From Perca fluviatilis (taxonomy: Eukaryota; Chordata; Actinopteri; Perciformes; Percidae), in NCBI RefSeq assembly GCF_010015445.1, contig NC_053123.1:7462434-7526433 (forward strand): a stretch of DNA of 64,000 nucleotides. Reading direction: 5' to 3'. Below, in pieces: positions 47,361 through 56,348 of this stretch. Position 1 is the stretch's first letter. Each line of letters begins with the position of its first letter. The translations under genes were made by a program, and so were the position numbers. The notes beneath the pieces are model-generated. The model searched no databases. It was not told the origin of the DNA and saw only the letters and a list, made by a program, of their open reading frames with translations.

Positions 47361-47810
47361 TCAACACATTCTCACACCCAACTCGTAAAATAAGGACGTT
47401 CGGTCAGGAGCCTTTCTCGTTCTTATTTGACGTTAAAAGTCTCCTTTAGCGTCTCATGTAAACGTGCTTGGTCGCCACTATTGCCGTCCCTTTTTCGGAG
47501 AAAAACAACGGGGAAAGGACGCCTCAAAAGCCGGGAAACACACGCCAGAGACGGGGAAACAAAACGCCACACGCGGGGCACGAACCCGAGTCTCCTGAGT
47601 GAAAGTCCGGTGTTTTACCATCCGCCACCCCAACCACCATCCTTACGCAGCAATTTCCCCTTACATACCACTCGCTAAATCTCATCCAACTGCGGCTCTC
47701 CCCAGTACGTTACACAAATACGCCGAAGGGTGCCTTTTTCGTCGCATCAGACGCTGAAGGACACTGACCAAACGTACTTATTTTACGAGTTCAGAATGAG
47801 AACGGGTTGA
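47361..47810. mobile_element. Element with ~50-bp terminal inverted repeats and 5-bp TSD
   Basis: The left end TCAACACATTCTCAC...AACTCGTAAAATAAGGACGT pairs with the complement of the right end, TCAACCCGTTCTCATT...AACTCGTAAAATAAGTACGT. AACTG flanks both sides (47356-47360 and 47811-47815). The interior holds a tRNA-like module and many CG-containing words. Superfamily not assigned. The 83-codon frame across it is not a gene. Confidence 0.75.
47571..47638 (-). repeat. tRNA-like module, copy 3
   Basis: Minus-strand order GGTTGGGGTGGCGGATGG, CCGGACTTTCACTCAGG, CGGGTTCGTGCCCCG. The last block has a 4-5-bp pairing stem and a TTCGTGC-type loop like a T arm. It is the best preserved of the three copies. 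Confidence 0.5.
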
Positions 47811-48007
47811 AACTGTAGTCAACATTACAACACAAGTTCTGTGGTACAGTGACCAATTTTGGAGCTTACAATTAATTTTACCCATCTGAGTTGTAACCTT
47901 TAATGTGTCTTACAGCTACCAAAGCTGTTTATGGATTTTCCTGACTGGAAAAGGCCGTCTAGTCTGATAAAATCCAGATTCTGCTACGGTGACTGCCAGC
48001 AGGTCAC

Positions 48008-48165
48008 GTGACGGTTAAGTTTGACCGACAAAAGGTCACCATGAGCCGTGTATGGACAGCCGCCTTTATAATTAAGTTTAGCCGACAAAAGGGTGACTGT
48101 AAGCAGGGTGGTGGTCACCGTGACAGCAGCCATGACAGTTAAGTTTAGCCACAAAAAGTTGTCAT
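48008..48165. repeat. Three degenerate ~60-bp direct repeats
   Basis: TTAAGTTTGACCGACAAAAG (about 48016), TTAAGTTTAGCCGACAAAAG (about 48073) and TTAAGTTTAGCCACAAAAAG (about 48139) each lead into GTCACC, GTGAC or GTCATG-type sequence. Confidence 0.75.
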
Positions 48166-48243
48166 GCAGCAACGTGACAGGTTACGGAGATTAGAAAAAA
48201 ACGTTGTGGTTTGGGTTAAAACACCGGTCCTGTTAAGTTTTTT

Positions 48244-48259
48244 TGTGTGTGTGTGTGTG

Positions 48260-48301
<42 letters not shown>
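48244..48301. repeat. (GT)n microsatellite
   Basis: A GT run with one TTG interruption. Confidence 0.95.
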
Positions 48302-48303
<2 letters not shown>

Positions 48304-48375
48304 CAGATAAAGAGAGAGATTAACAGCTACTTCAAAATTGCTACACACCATCAAATTATCTCAATCATAATTATG

Positions 48376-48397
48376 CAGAGAGAGAGAGAGAGAGAGA
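48376..48397. repeat. (GA)n microsatellite
   Basis: A short GA run. Confidence 0.9.
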
Positions 48398-49210
48398 AAG
48401 CAATAGAGAGAGAGACAGACAGTAAAGTGACAATTAACATAGCTAAAGTACCCATGATCAGTTTTAACCTTGGCCTCAATTTTCGATTTTTTTTTGAGTA
48501 TTTTTCCATCACGGCCATTAATTGTGGGTGTGAAAACTCAAACTCTTAAACTTAAAGCATGATTAGAGGATGATCTTCACAACACCACTCACACTGCTGA
48601 CGCACAGGCCTTTTAAATAGCAGATAGTTGAATATTTTAAATTAAAATAGCCTGTGGAACCTGACATTGGTTTTTGTCTACTCTGCTGTCTTCTGTCGTG
48701 TTCATGACACATCATAAGAAATACAAGAAAATGTCATTGTAACACTGCATCTTATTGTGACGTGAACTGTGATGATGCTGAAAAGGGTTTTAGAGGTGCT
48801 TATATAATTGCGATCTCGAAATGACTCGCATAGTGACATGAGTTAGAGAGAGAAACTATGTAAAAATGAACTTGGCGAGTGACATGAAGTACTGAACGTG
48901 CATGTTTGTGTCTGAGTCAGTCTGTGTTTCTGTTGTTGCTAGTGATCACACATAAAGTTTGTACTTGTATGTATCTCCACATCAGCTGTATCACGTTCCC
49001 AGCTCAACACTTGTGCTTATTGATTGGAAGTGCCCCCACATCCAGCTTAAACAAACTGCTCCTAGCATGTGTGTGTGGGCAGCACTGAGGCAACCCAGAG
49101 TGAAAGATAGCCCAGGCAGCAACAACCTCCCAGGGTCTCCACTTTTTGACATTCAGCAGAACTGCAGTTGACTTTCAGTTTTCTCCCCATGCTCCGATGG
49201 CCATAAAACT
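48398..49210. other. Non-coding stretch
   Basis: No gene or bounded element. Confidence 0.45.
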
Positions 49211-49218
49211 TTGGATGT
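49211..49218. repeat. Left TSD of hAT-like element copy 2
   Basis: TTGGATGT, identical to 51000-51007, 1.8 kb away. Confidence 0.93.
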
Positions 49219-49254
49219 CAGTGGTGGAAGGGTTAGGGTTAGTTAAGTGTAATA

Positions 49255-49627
49255 TAGTCTATATCCTTCACGTTCCACTTCCGGGATTGCTCCGGTGCTG
49301 CAGGAAATTCTGCCAGATGCATGGATTTTCCGTTTCCTTACGCTTTCTTTGTGTTGGAATTTTAAATTTGGTGGATTTATGAGGACTGCTCATCATTTCT
49401 CTGCATTGTAAATTGAGACAGCTAGCTAGACTATCCGTCCGATCTGAGTTTTCTCTCGCACAACTATTTTACAGCGGCTCTGTGCGGAGTTTAGCACCGC
49501 CCATGACTATTCAGATTAGTTTAAAGAAATGCCATTAAACCAGAGCATGCTTTCCTCTGAATGCTGTGTGGAGTAGCCAGACCCTCCTTCAGTGCGCTTT
49601 GGAGTAGGGTCTGGCAAAGCGAGACTA
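49255..49627. mobile_element. TAGTCT-ended MITE (family C), longest copy
   Basis: It starts TAGTCTATATCC and ends GGTCTGGCAAAGCGAGACTA. It includes GACAGCTAGCTAGACTATCC, TTTAGCACCGCCCATGACTA and GTGTGGAGTAGCCAGACCC. The same right half is seen at 45593-45833 and both ends at 14290-14393. Its TSD could not be fixed because flanking bases on both sides differ from the host element. Confidence 0.75.
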
Positions 49628-49777
49628 AGTATACTATAGTTAACTATTCAGATCCTTTACTTAAGTAAAAGTACTAAGACCATACTGTAAAAATACTCTG
49701 TTACAAGTAAAAGTCCTGCATTGAAAATGTTACTTAAGTAATAGAATGCTAGTATCATTAGTAAAATGTATTTAAAG

Positions 49778-50602
49778 TTGTGTAATACATCTGCGATGCT
49801 AACATACACCCATTTCTAATGGATGAAGCCTTGGCCTGGAAGAGAGGTCGTCAGGTGGTCCTCAACCTTATCTGGGTGTTTCGACCCTTAACCGCAACAC
49901 CCTCCAGTTGGTGGGTCAGCAGTGACTGGCCAGGTCACTGCCCCTCTCCTCCAGGCTTCCAGCTTGTGTCCTCTCTCTTGTGCCAGAGCCGACAGGAGGC
50001 TCTCTCTGACGCTTCTCCCAGCCTACGAATGGCTGCTTTCCTCAAGTGGCCTCTCAGTCCAACCTTTGTCAATAGATTCCACACAGATTGAGCTGGGAAT
50101 CCTCGACATCCGACTTCTACAGTCATCAGCCGTGTTTTCCACCCCTTGTCCCGGCAGTCTTGGACAAGTTGCTGGTATTTGGCTTTTTTCCTCTCTGCAG
50201 CTTCCTCACAGCCCTCCTGCCATGGCACCGTCAACTACACCAGGATGATCTTCTTTCCCTCTAGAGACCACATGATGATATCGGGCCTCAGAGTTGTGGA
50301 CAGTACCGCTTCGGGGAAGTGGAGTTTTCCTCCTGATGTCGACCTCCATTTCCCATCCCTTGGCTGACTGCAGGAGATTCTGCCTGGCTTGGTTGTGGAC
50401 GACAGGTCTTTGGCCCTCCTTCACAACGTCGATGGTGCTCAGCAGTGGTCTTGCTTTGGCTAGTTGTTTCTTCCTCCTTTCTTGCTCCAGGATGCCTGCG
50501 AGCACTGCCAACACCTTGTCATGGCGCCACCCGTATCTCCCCTGTGTCAATGCGATCTTACACCCTGACAGAATGTGCGCCATTGTTCCTTTCCCAACAA
50601 GG
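49778..50602 (-). mobile_element. Retroelement 3' fragment inserted in hAT-like element
   Basis: The family A sequence stops at about 49777 and resumes at about 50603. The insert carries a minus-strand coding remnant, described separately, followed by about 155 bp of non-coding sequence. No poly-A tail is evident. Possible target repeats (TTTAAAG / ATTAAAAG) are imperfect. Confidence 0.7.
49935..50583 (-). pseudogene. C-terminal coding remnant of a reverse-transcriptase-type retroelement
   Basis: Minus-strand frame 1 (50583 to 50206) reads ILSGCKIALTQGRYGWRHDK, then VLAVLAGILEQERRKKQ. Frame 2 (50234 to 49935) reads LTVPWQEGCEEAAERKKAKY-type sequence (seen as MTVPWQEGCEEAAERKKAKY), then GWKTRLMTVEVGCRGFPAQ and ends at a TGA. 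One frameshift near 50210-50234 joins them. From general knowledge this CK.AL.QGRY.WRHD...PW....EAxERKK..Y...EVGCRGF order is the C-terminal region of a reverse-transcriptase-encoding repeat family common in fish. The catalytic domain itself is absent. The clade is not assigned. Confidence 0.65.
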
Positions 50603-50999
50603 AATTAAAAGTAAAAAGTATGCAATGCAGAAAAATCCTCACATTTTAGAAACTGGAAACGATCCAAACTGTTCTGTCAGTGAACTAAGTGTTTAATGGT
50701 CTGATCATTTCAGCTGGACATGTAGGCCGATATATTGTTGGGTAGTTTAATTTATAATAATTCATATTTATAAACAACATGTTTTGTGTGCAAAAATCTT
50801 CATTTGTAAAGTAACTTGTAACTAAAGCTGTCAGATTAATGCAGTGGACTAAAAATATATAAATATTTCTCTCTGAAATGTAGTGGAGTAGAAGTAGAAA
50901 GTGGCATGAAAAGAAAAGACTCAAATAAAGTACAAGTACTTTAAATGTGTACTTAAGTACAGTACTTGGGTTAATGTACTTAGTTACATTCCATAACTG

Positions 51000-51007
51000 T
51001 TGGATGT
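51000..51007. repeat. Right TSD of hAT-like element copy 2
   Basis: TTGGATGT, matching 49211-49218. Confidence 0.93.
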
Positions 51008-51130
51008 TGACAGTTTTGAATGTTGGCATAATTACAGTGTGTTAAATCATTCAACTTTATGGTTTAAGTGGATGGTTTTGTGTAGGCTATGGTTGGATCT
51101 GTTGATCATGTCCAACAAACAGTGTTGGGA

Positions 51131-51860
51131 AATAGTTCAAGTTCAACTTTAGTGTCATGTATATTAAAATACAATGGACCGTGGATCAACGCTGGCAAAA
51201 ATGGATAGTTTACAAGAGAAAACATAGGTTTAGTCTTCAGCAGACGTTAAAGGAAAGGGACAAAAGTTTTCCAAAGTAAAGCAAACACATTATTTTTGTT
51301 CTTATGGAAGTTTGAATTTCCAATTTGGATATCAACACTGGAGTGCAGTGGATTATGTTCATGTAAGAAAAAATGACAAGAAAAGAAAGTTAAAAAAAGT
51401 GGCACTCTCTGCCTTACACAAAAGGCACACATCCCCGGACAACAACAAATAAAAGAAACACACAATATACAGAGATACATTACAGCAACAATGTGCGTTA
51501 CGTATGGATGTGTCAACTGTTCAGCAACCTGACTGCCAAAAGGAAAGAAGCTGTTACTGAGATGACTGGTGTGTGATTTAAAGCTCCGGGAGCAAGAACA
51601 GAGCATGAGCAGGGTGGCTGCTTTGTAGCAGTCAGCAGTCCTTGGCAGCCAGGCTGCCTAACCACACAGTAATACAGCCTGTCAGAATACTCTCAATGGT
51701 ACAGCCATAAAAGTTCACTAGAGTTTTGGTGCAAGGAGGAAACTTCTTGAGACACATCAGAAAGTCCAGTCTCTGTTGTGCTTTCTTGAGGATGCAGTGA
51801 AAGTGTCTGAAATGTGTATGCCAAGACATGTGACCTTGGAGCATTACGTCTCCTGTTCTT
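51131..51860 (-). mobile_element. L2/CR1-like LINE, 3' end
   Basis: On the minus strand a degenerate reverse-transcriptase C-terminal region is followed by a 3' UTR ending ACACTAAAGTTGAACTTGAAC. This kind of short-repeat tail, rather than poly-A, is typical of L2/CR1-type LINEs. The 5' part is missing, as is usual for truncated insertions. It lies about 120 bp from the hAT-like element and close to an RTE-like LINE. Confidence 0.75.
51500..51844 (-). pseudogene. Reverse-transcriptase C-terminal remnant (L2/CR1-like)
   Basis: The intact frame at 51632-51844 reads ILKKAQQRLDFLMCLKKF, then TLVNFYGCTIESILTGCITVW. The motif KKAQQRL.FL..L.KF...L..FY.C.IESIL.GCITVW is characteristic of this region in fish L2-type LINEs. 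Downstream, SHPAHALF and NSFFPFGSQVAEQL are recognisable but lie in other frames separated by stops. The polymerase motifs are upstream and absent. Confidence 0.75.
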
Positions 51861-51924
51861 TTTAGAGGGGTGGGGGGCAGGCGATATTCAGGGGTAGATA
51901 AAAGTATCTACTACATAAAGTAGT

Positions 51925-51938
51925 AGTATAAGTGGTGT
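51925..51938. repeat. Left TSD of RTE-like LINE
   Basis: AGTATAAGTGGTGT, identical to 53039-53052. Confidence 0.85.
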
Positions 51939-51946
51939 GACTTGAC

Positions 51947-52259
51947 TTAGTCCTCTTGGCCCCCTTGGGAGCATAGGGCGTCCACCATGGATCTCCACCT
52001 CACTTTCCTCTGCACTAAGGTCTTTACTTCTTGGCAGGAGGTCCCCGTCTTGGTCAGTTCATCAAGCGTGGACCGCCTCCAGTTGGATTTAGGTCTCCCT
52101 TGCTTCCTCTTGCTTTGGGGGATTAGAGAGTCCAGAGCTTAGAGAGTCCAGAGCTTGTCTTACTATGTTCCTCAGATCCTTCCTAAGTGTATGACCGATC
52201 CATCCCCACTTTCGGGATTTGATTTCAGTGTGGATTTGCTCCTGCTTCATGCATATCCA
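51947..52259 (-). pseudogene. RTE-like reverse-transcriptase C terminus, distal part
   Basis: Minus strand reads WICMKQEQIHTEIKSRKWGW, IGHTLRKDLRNIVRQALDSL, then after the 16-bp duplication SKRKQGRPKSNWRRS-type and VQRKVRWRSMVDALCSQGGQ, ending ED and stop. The RKW.WIGHTLRK....I.RQAL and GRP...WRR motifs are well-known C-terminal marks of RTE-type LINE proteins. The upstream continuation is at 52847-53038. Confidence 0.8.
52125..52156. repeat. Exact 16-bp tandem duplication
   Basis: AGAGAGTCCAGAGCTT occurs twice without a gap. Sixteen is not a multiple of three, so it shifts the LINE frame. Confidence 0.95.
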
Positions 52260-52398
52260 TAGCCTCGTGAGACCATCCTGATCTTGCGAGCTCCAGTTTT
52301 CCACTCGCAGATCAGTCTGGCATCTTGAGATAGAGAAAATTTGGAGCAGTTCCCCAAACGAACGGGCCAATCAGCGTTGGTTTTGAGGCGGGTTAGGT

Positions 52399-52442
52399 GG
52401 TGATAGACAGATGGTTTATCCAATCAGCTAACCAGTATTTTC
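52399..52442. repeat. 44-bp direct repeat, copy 1
   Basis: Starts GGTGATAGACAGATGGTTTA. An identical copy lies at 52707-52750, 308 bp downstream. Confidence 0.95.
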
Positions 52443-52706
52443 AGACAGCGGTAGCCCTAATTCTGTTAGCCGCTCGCTAATGCTTTTTTCTCTTGGATCC
52501 TTGTTTTGGAATATGGACCGGGAACCTGAAAGGGTGCCTTTTAAATTCTCGTTACACAAACGGCAAATATCCTTTACCGACATGTTGCTTGCTTGCTGAG
52601 CTAACGAGCTATGCTTTGCCTGCAGCAGCAGGGGCGGGCTTGTGGTTGTATTTTCATACGCTTCGTGGATCTGATTGGTTGATTTGGCCCGTCTATCACC
52701 AACATA

Positions 52707-52750
52707 GGTGATAGACAGATGGTTTATCCAATCAGCTAACCAGTATTTTC
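52707..52750. repeat. 44-bp direct repeat, copy 2
   Basis: Identical to 52399-52442. Its start also forms a 10-bp hairpin stem with GTCTATCACC at 52691-52700. Confidence 0.95.
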
Positions 52751-52846
52751 GCCCCTTCCCAAAAGTTCTCCAACGGAAAGTTCCCAGATGGATATGCCGA
52801 GCAAATGCGAAGCAATCCATCTGGCAGAGTCAGGTTAGCATATCCA

Positions 52847-53038
52847 CAGGTCCACATTTGATATCTTGTTGGGCCACCAAATCCTCAGTATGTATCCTCA
52901 GACAGTTGTTTATGAACACTTGTAGTTTATTGATGATTGATTTGGTGGTTTTCCAGATTTCACAGCCATATAGAAGGACAGATTTTACATTTGTATTGAA
53001 GATTCTGATGGTGGTGTTTCTAGAGAACTGGGAAGATA
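52847..53038 (-). pseudogene. RTE-like reverse-transcriptase C terminus, proximal part
   Basis: Minus strand reads NTTIRIFNTNVKSVLLYGCE, IWKTTKSIINKLQVFINNCL, R.ILRI, and then VDL at the MITE junction. The N.NVKSVLLYGCE.W.....I..L..F.N.CLR.I..I motif is the usual run just before the WIGH motif in RTE-type LINE proteins. 5' truncation removes everything before it. Confidence 0.75.
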
Positions 53039-53052
53039 AGTATAAGTGGTGT
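53039..53052. repeat. Right TSD of RTE-like LINE
   Basis: AGTATAAGTGGTGT, matching 51925-51938. Confidence 0.85.
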
Positions 53053-53159
53053 ACATCATCTAAAAGCTGGGAACCTGAAGATTAATTTGAAAGTCAGCGC
53101 AGCACTGTGTCAGTTGTTTTAGTCATAAATGAGAAATAAAAATGAATGAATTAACCATT

Positions 53160-53590
53160 TGTAAAGTTTGAAGAATAGCTTTGCTAAAGCATTGTCTGTT
53201 AATTCCAGCTTGTTGTAGGCTGCATTATTGTGCATTTGACACCGAAACAAGAACCTGTTATTTAAATCTGCACACATTTTAATGATAGGCTTCCAGTTTC
53301 TTTCACCAATGATTTTTTTCTGTTCTTATTCAGCCGTTGCTCAGAGGGATCTTTTGTCTCTTTCTGCCCTTTCAATTGCAAGTCTGGTCCGACCATTGTA
53401 CAGTGTTTTGTTCTCCATGTACAAAACAATACCTTTATACAAAATAACATCTGTTTGTAAAGAGGATTTTCCACAACCTAAAACCACGAAAGACCATTAA
53501 AAAATATAGAGTAGTCCTCTCAGCATTCTAACTGGACCCAATCTAGCTTTTGTGGCAGGTGATTCCACACTTTTGAACGGCAGTTTAGCT
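53160..53590. repeat. Dispersed repeat, duplicated unit A
   Basis: The first 200 bp match 26693-26925. The part 53269-53587 also matches unit B at 53678-54007 (CACACATTTT, TTCAATTGCAAGTCTGGTC, ATGTACAAAACA, TTTTGAACGGCAGT). Confidence 0.8.
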
Positions 53591-53677
53591 CTAAATACCT
53601 TTTCAAAATCATATCAGGAGCTACTGAGGAGAAGTGTCGGTCAAGTGTGGGTTAAGTGTATTGTGTGTGGGACACAT

Positions 53678-54007
53678 TGCACACATTTTGATGCTAAAGT
53701 TCGAGTTTCTTTTACCAATGACTATGATTTCTTCTGTTCGTATTGAACTGTCGTTCAGAGGGATCTTTGTGTCTTTCTGCCTTTTCAATTGCCAGTCTGG
53801 TCAAACTATTAGTACAGAGACTGAGTACAGTGTTTTGGTCTACATGTACAAAACATGACTTTTTATTGCAAAGCCTTCACAATATAACATCTATTTTTTA
53901 AAGAGGATGTCTTTCTACAACCTAAAAGCATGCTTTTATAGAGCCATCTGACTGGATCAAATCACGCTTTTGTGCCAGGCGATTCCAAACATTTGAACGG
54001 CAGTATT
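53678..54007. repeat. Dispersed repeat, duplicated unit B
   Basis: Colinear with 53269-53587 at an offset of about 410-420 bp, with substitutions and indels. This is an old local tandem duplication. Confidence 0.8.
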
Positions 54008-54099
54008 CAAACTGATACTCCCATGTTATATTAGCTGCAAGCATTAACACAAACAAGTGAAACTTGTATTCCACTTCTGCTACTGCTGTATCCAGTGTT

Positions 54100-54110
54100 A
54101 TCAACCAGGC
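54100..54110. repeat. TSD of SINE
   Basis: ATCAACCAGGC, identical to 54304-54314. Confidence 0.93.
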
Positions 54111-54303
54111 ATTTTTTTTTTTTAAGATTATTTTTTGGGGCTTTTCCTTTTATTCAATAGTGACAGTGGATAGACAGGAAAGGGGGAGAGAAAGAGAGGG
54201 GATGACAGGCAGCAAAGCGCGGCAGGTCGGATTCGAACCTGGGCCGCTGCAAAGGACTCAGCTTGGGTCGCAGGCTCTTGCTGGGTGAGCTAGAGGCCGC
54301 CCC
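54111..54303 (-). mobile_element. tRNA-derived SINE (family S2, copy 1)
   Basis: On the minus strand the SINE begins GGGCGGCCTCTAGCTCACCC (A-box region), has a clean B box GGTTCGAATCC, continues CTGTCATCCCCTCTCTTTCT and CTATCCACTGTCACTATTGA, and ends in a poly-A tail (poly-T at 54112-54124 on plus). A perfect 11-bp TSD shows LINE-mediated insertion. A second copy lies at 56155-56336. Confidence 0.93.
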
Positions 54304-54314
54304 ATCAACCAGGC
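54304..54314. repeat. TSD of SINE
   Basis: ATCAACCAGGC, matching 54100-54110. Confidence 0.93.
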
Positions 54315-54633
54315 TGTCTAACACCCCTGACACCCTACCAGCTATTATTAATACATCTCACTAATGTAATCACTGCCAGTGAGCCCATACACCCGTCTGT
54401 TTCTGTCCTACTGTAGGTGGTAATTGTGAGTGGCTGATTGCTCCAATTGTCTCCCTGGGTGTTTATTTTTTCAGTTGGAGCAGATCAGTCTCCAGGTTTC
54501 CATAAGCCAAATCATCATTTTTCTACTAAATTTAAAGGCTCTGCTGAGGGAGCTTGACTTTGAGGATTTGATCTGTGACTTTGCAAAGAAAAAGACAAGA
54601 AATTAGAACTTCTAAAGGTAAGAGCTATTATGT

Positions 54634-55674
54634 ATGGGATTAGTTTTGTGACTTTAATTCCAAGCAAAACTTCTCAAGTATCAAACAAAAAACACTAACT
54701 CAAGCAAAAAAATTGTCACCTCAAAGGTAAAACTTAAAACTTGCAAATAAAACATTTGTGTAGTTGTAAACTATTGGTCTTTTATTTGTTTGATATTTTG
54801 TCCTTTTGTTTACAGTTCCTTCTGCTTCTTTCTCAATGATCAGTCTTTTGCTCTCTCCATCACGTTTGCCACCGGCTACCTTACTGAGCTAATAATTTAC
54901 CATGGGAATCATGTATTCTTCGTGAGGCCTTACTCAATGGAGCTGTATTAATTATCGTCTTCTCTTACCTGGGAGAGCATCGTAGCTCTGCTCGGGTCCT
55001 GCAGGTCTCTACAGAGAGAAGACGATGGCTAGCTACAAGTTTTAGATAACGTTAGCAGTAGCCTATAGCTAATGTTAAATGCTAACTTAAAACAGCTTTA
55101 CTAGCTAGCTAGCTAGTCACTTAACACAACGAAACAACAAATGTCTAGTAACCATGCTTGCAACGTAGATCACAGATAATATATATATTAATAATACTTA
55201 CACTTTATTAATCTTGTAGGAATCCCCTGTGGAGTGGCTTGTGTGTCTTCCAGACCAGACTCTGAGTCTCTAACGTTAGTTTACCTGCACTGAGGCTGAG
55301 CTGTCACTCAAACTTTCCCCTTAAGTCTCATTAGCCAATGGGGACGCACCCCTGTAAGACCCGCCCACGCGAGATGTTTGTGTCAGAATCGCAAGCAAAA
55401 AGTCAGGGAGCGCAAACGAGAAAGCTGGGAGCATGACTGCAAACGTGATGGAGAGAGCAAAAGACTGATCATTGAGAAAGAAGCAGAAGGAACTGTAAAC
55501 AAAAGGACAAAATATCAAACAAATAAAAGACCAATAGTTTACAACTACACAAATGTTTTGTTTGCAAGTTTTAAGTTTTACCTTTGAGGTGACAGTTTTT
55601 TTGCTTGAGTTAGTGTTTTTTGTTTGATACTTGAGAAGTTTTGCTTGGAATTAAAGTCACAAAACTAATCCCAT
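54634..55674. mobile_element. Element with near-identical 236-bp inverted arms
   Basis: Arms 54634-54869 and 55439-55674 are the same length and differ at only about two positions by eye (for example AAATTGTCACC versus AAACTGTCACC). The 569-bp spacer contains a TAGCTAGCTAGCTAG run near 55112 and has no recognisable coding sequence. The outer ends continue weakly (GAGCTATTATGTATGGG against GATAGCATAATTATGGG), so true termini may lie slightly outside. No TSD is fixed and the superfamily is unassigned. Confidence 0.85.
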
Positions 55675-56142
55675 AATTATGCTATCTGTAAATTGAGTAG
55701 GCTAATATAATCTGTTGTGACCGTGTGACCAGATAATGTACATATTTAGTTTAGTTTATTGAAATGCCATGCATATCAGATGTGTATTGCATCATCATTT
55801 TGTGATGCTGCTATAGGCCTGTGTGAGACTTAGTTGTCAAGTGCAGTATATGTTGGCTTTTGCAGTTTGTGAAGTTGCCAGCTGACTAAGTGACTGTTAT
55901 TTTGCAACCTGCGCTCAACTGTGTTGTGTGATTGTTGTATCTTCAGTCAATCACGTTTCAGAATTACTATTGTGCTTTCTGCTTGGGTGCTTTTTAGTGA
56001 ATACTATATCGCCATAGTCTTGAGCCATACAATGCTTTGGTATGATTTAATTCATTGTAACTGTCTTGTGATGTGTGAGTCAGATGGCAGTACTTGGTTT
56101 ATTGAACTGGAAAGGCATACTTAGTGCCTGCTCAGTTGGTCT
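55675..56142. other. Non-coding stretch
   Basis: No gene or bounded element. Confidence 0.45.
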
Positions 56143-56154
56143 AGTCATTCATCT
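56143..56154. repeat. TSD of SINE
   Basis: AGTCATTCATCT, identical to 56337-56348. Confidence 0.93.
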
Positions 56155-56336
56155 ATTTTTTTTTTGTTGATAATTTTTTATTCGATAGTGACAGTGGATA
56201 GACGGGAAATGGGGAGAGAAAGAGAGGGAATGACACGCAGCAAAGGGCCGCAGGTCAGATTCAAACCCGGGCCGCTGCAAAGGACTCAGCCTACATGGGG
56301 CGCAAGCTCTTACTGGGGGAGTTAGAGGCCACCCCA
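56155..56336 (-). mobile_element. tRNA-derived SINE (family S2, copy 2)
   Basis: Same family and orientation as 54111-54303, with poly-T on plus at 56156-56165 and a perfect 12-bp TSD. The B box is damaged (GTTTGAATCTG for GGTTCGAATCC), suggesting CpG decay. The tRNA-like start is GGGGTGGCCTCTAACTCCCC. Confidence 0.92.
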
Positions 56337-56348
56337 AGTCATTCATCT
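56337..56348. repeat. TSD of SINE
   Basis: AGTCATTCATCT, matching 56143-56154. Confidence 0.93.

Larger units (their letters stand above)
49219..50999. mobile_element. hAT-like element (family A, copy 2) carrying two insertions
   Basis: It starts CAGTGGTGGAAG and ends TTACATTCCATAACTG, with a perfect 8-bp TSD. Its body (49641-49777 and 50603-50999) is colinear with copy 1 at 3320-3874. The left tip is separated from the body by a TAGTCT-ended MITE (about 49255-49627). The middle is split by a retroelement fragment (about 49778-50602). Without these the element would be roughly 0.55 kb, like copy 1. Confidence 0.9.
52260..52837. mobile_element. MITE inserted in RTE-like LINE
   Basis: GCATATCCA at 52251-52259 is repeated at 52838-52846. 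Removing one copy plus the insert rejoins the LINE codons VDL and WICM exactly. The unit starts TAGCCTCGTGAG and ends AGAGTCAGGTTA, with weak terminal complementarity. An 8-9-bp TSD suggests hAT-type insertion. Inside, a 44-bp sequence occurs twice (52399-52442 and 52707-52750). Confidence 0.85.
51939..53038 (-). mobile_element. RTE-like LINE, 5'-truncated, split by a MITE
   Basis: A 14-bp perfect TSD bounds a minus-strand LINE 3' end whose stop codon (TTA on plus, 51947-51949) is only 8 bp from the insertion boundary. A very short 3' UTR of this kind fits RTE-clade elements. The MITE at 52260-52837 splits the coding remnant. A 16-bp tandem duplication at 52125-52156 breaks the frame. The retrotransposon inserted first, as only it is interrupted. 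Confidence 0.78.

Noticed and set aside
47571..47638. Functional tRNA-Glu gene
   Set aside because: Anticodon-arm-like and T-arm-like blocks exist, but the acceptor stem does not pair and the D arm is irregular. The sequence is part of a repeat.
49231..49243. Interstitial telomeric repeat (GGGTTAGGGTTAG)
   Set aside because: Only two units, at the junction of two mobile elements. Chance or element-derived.
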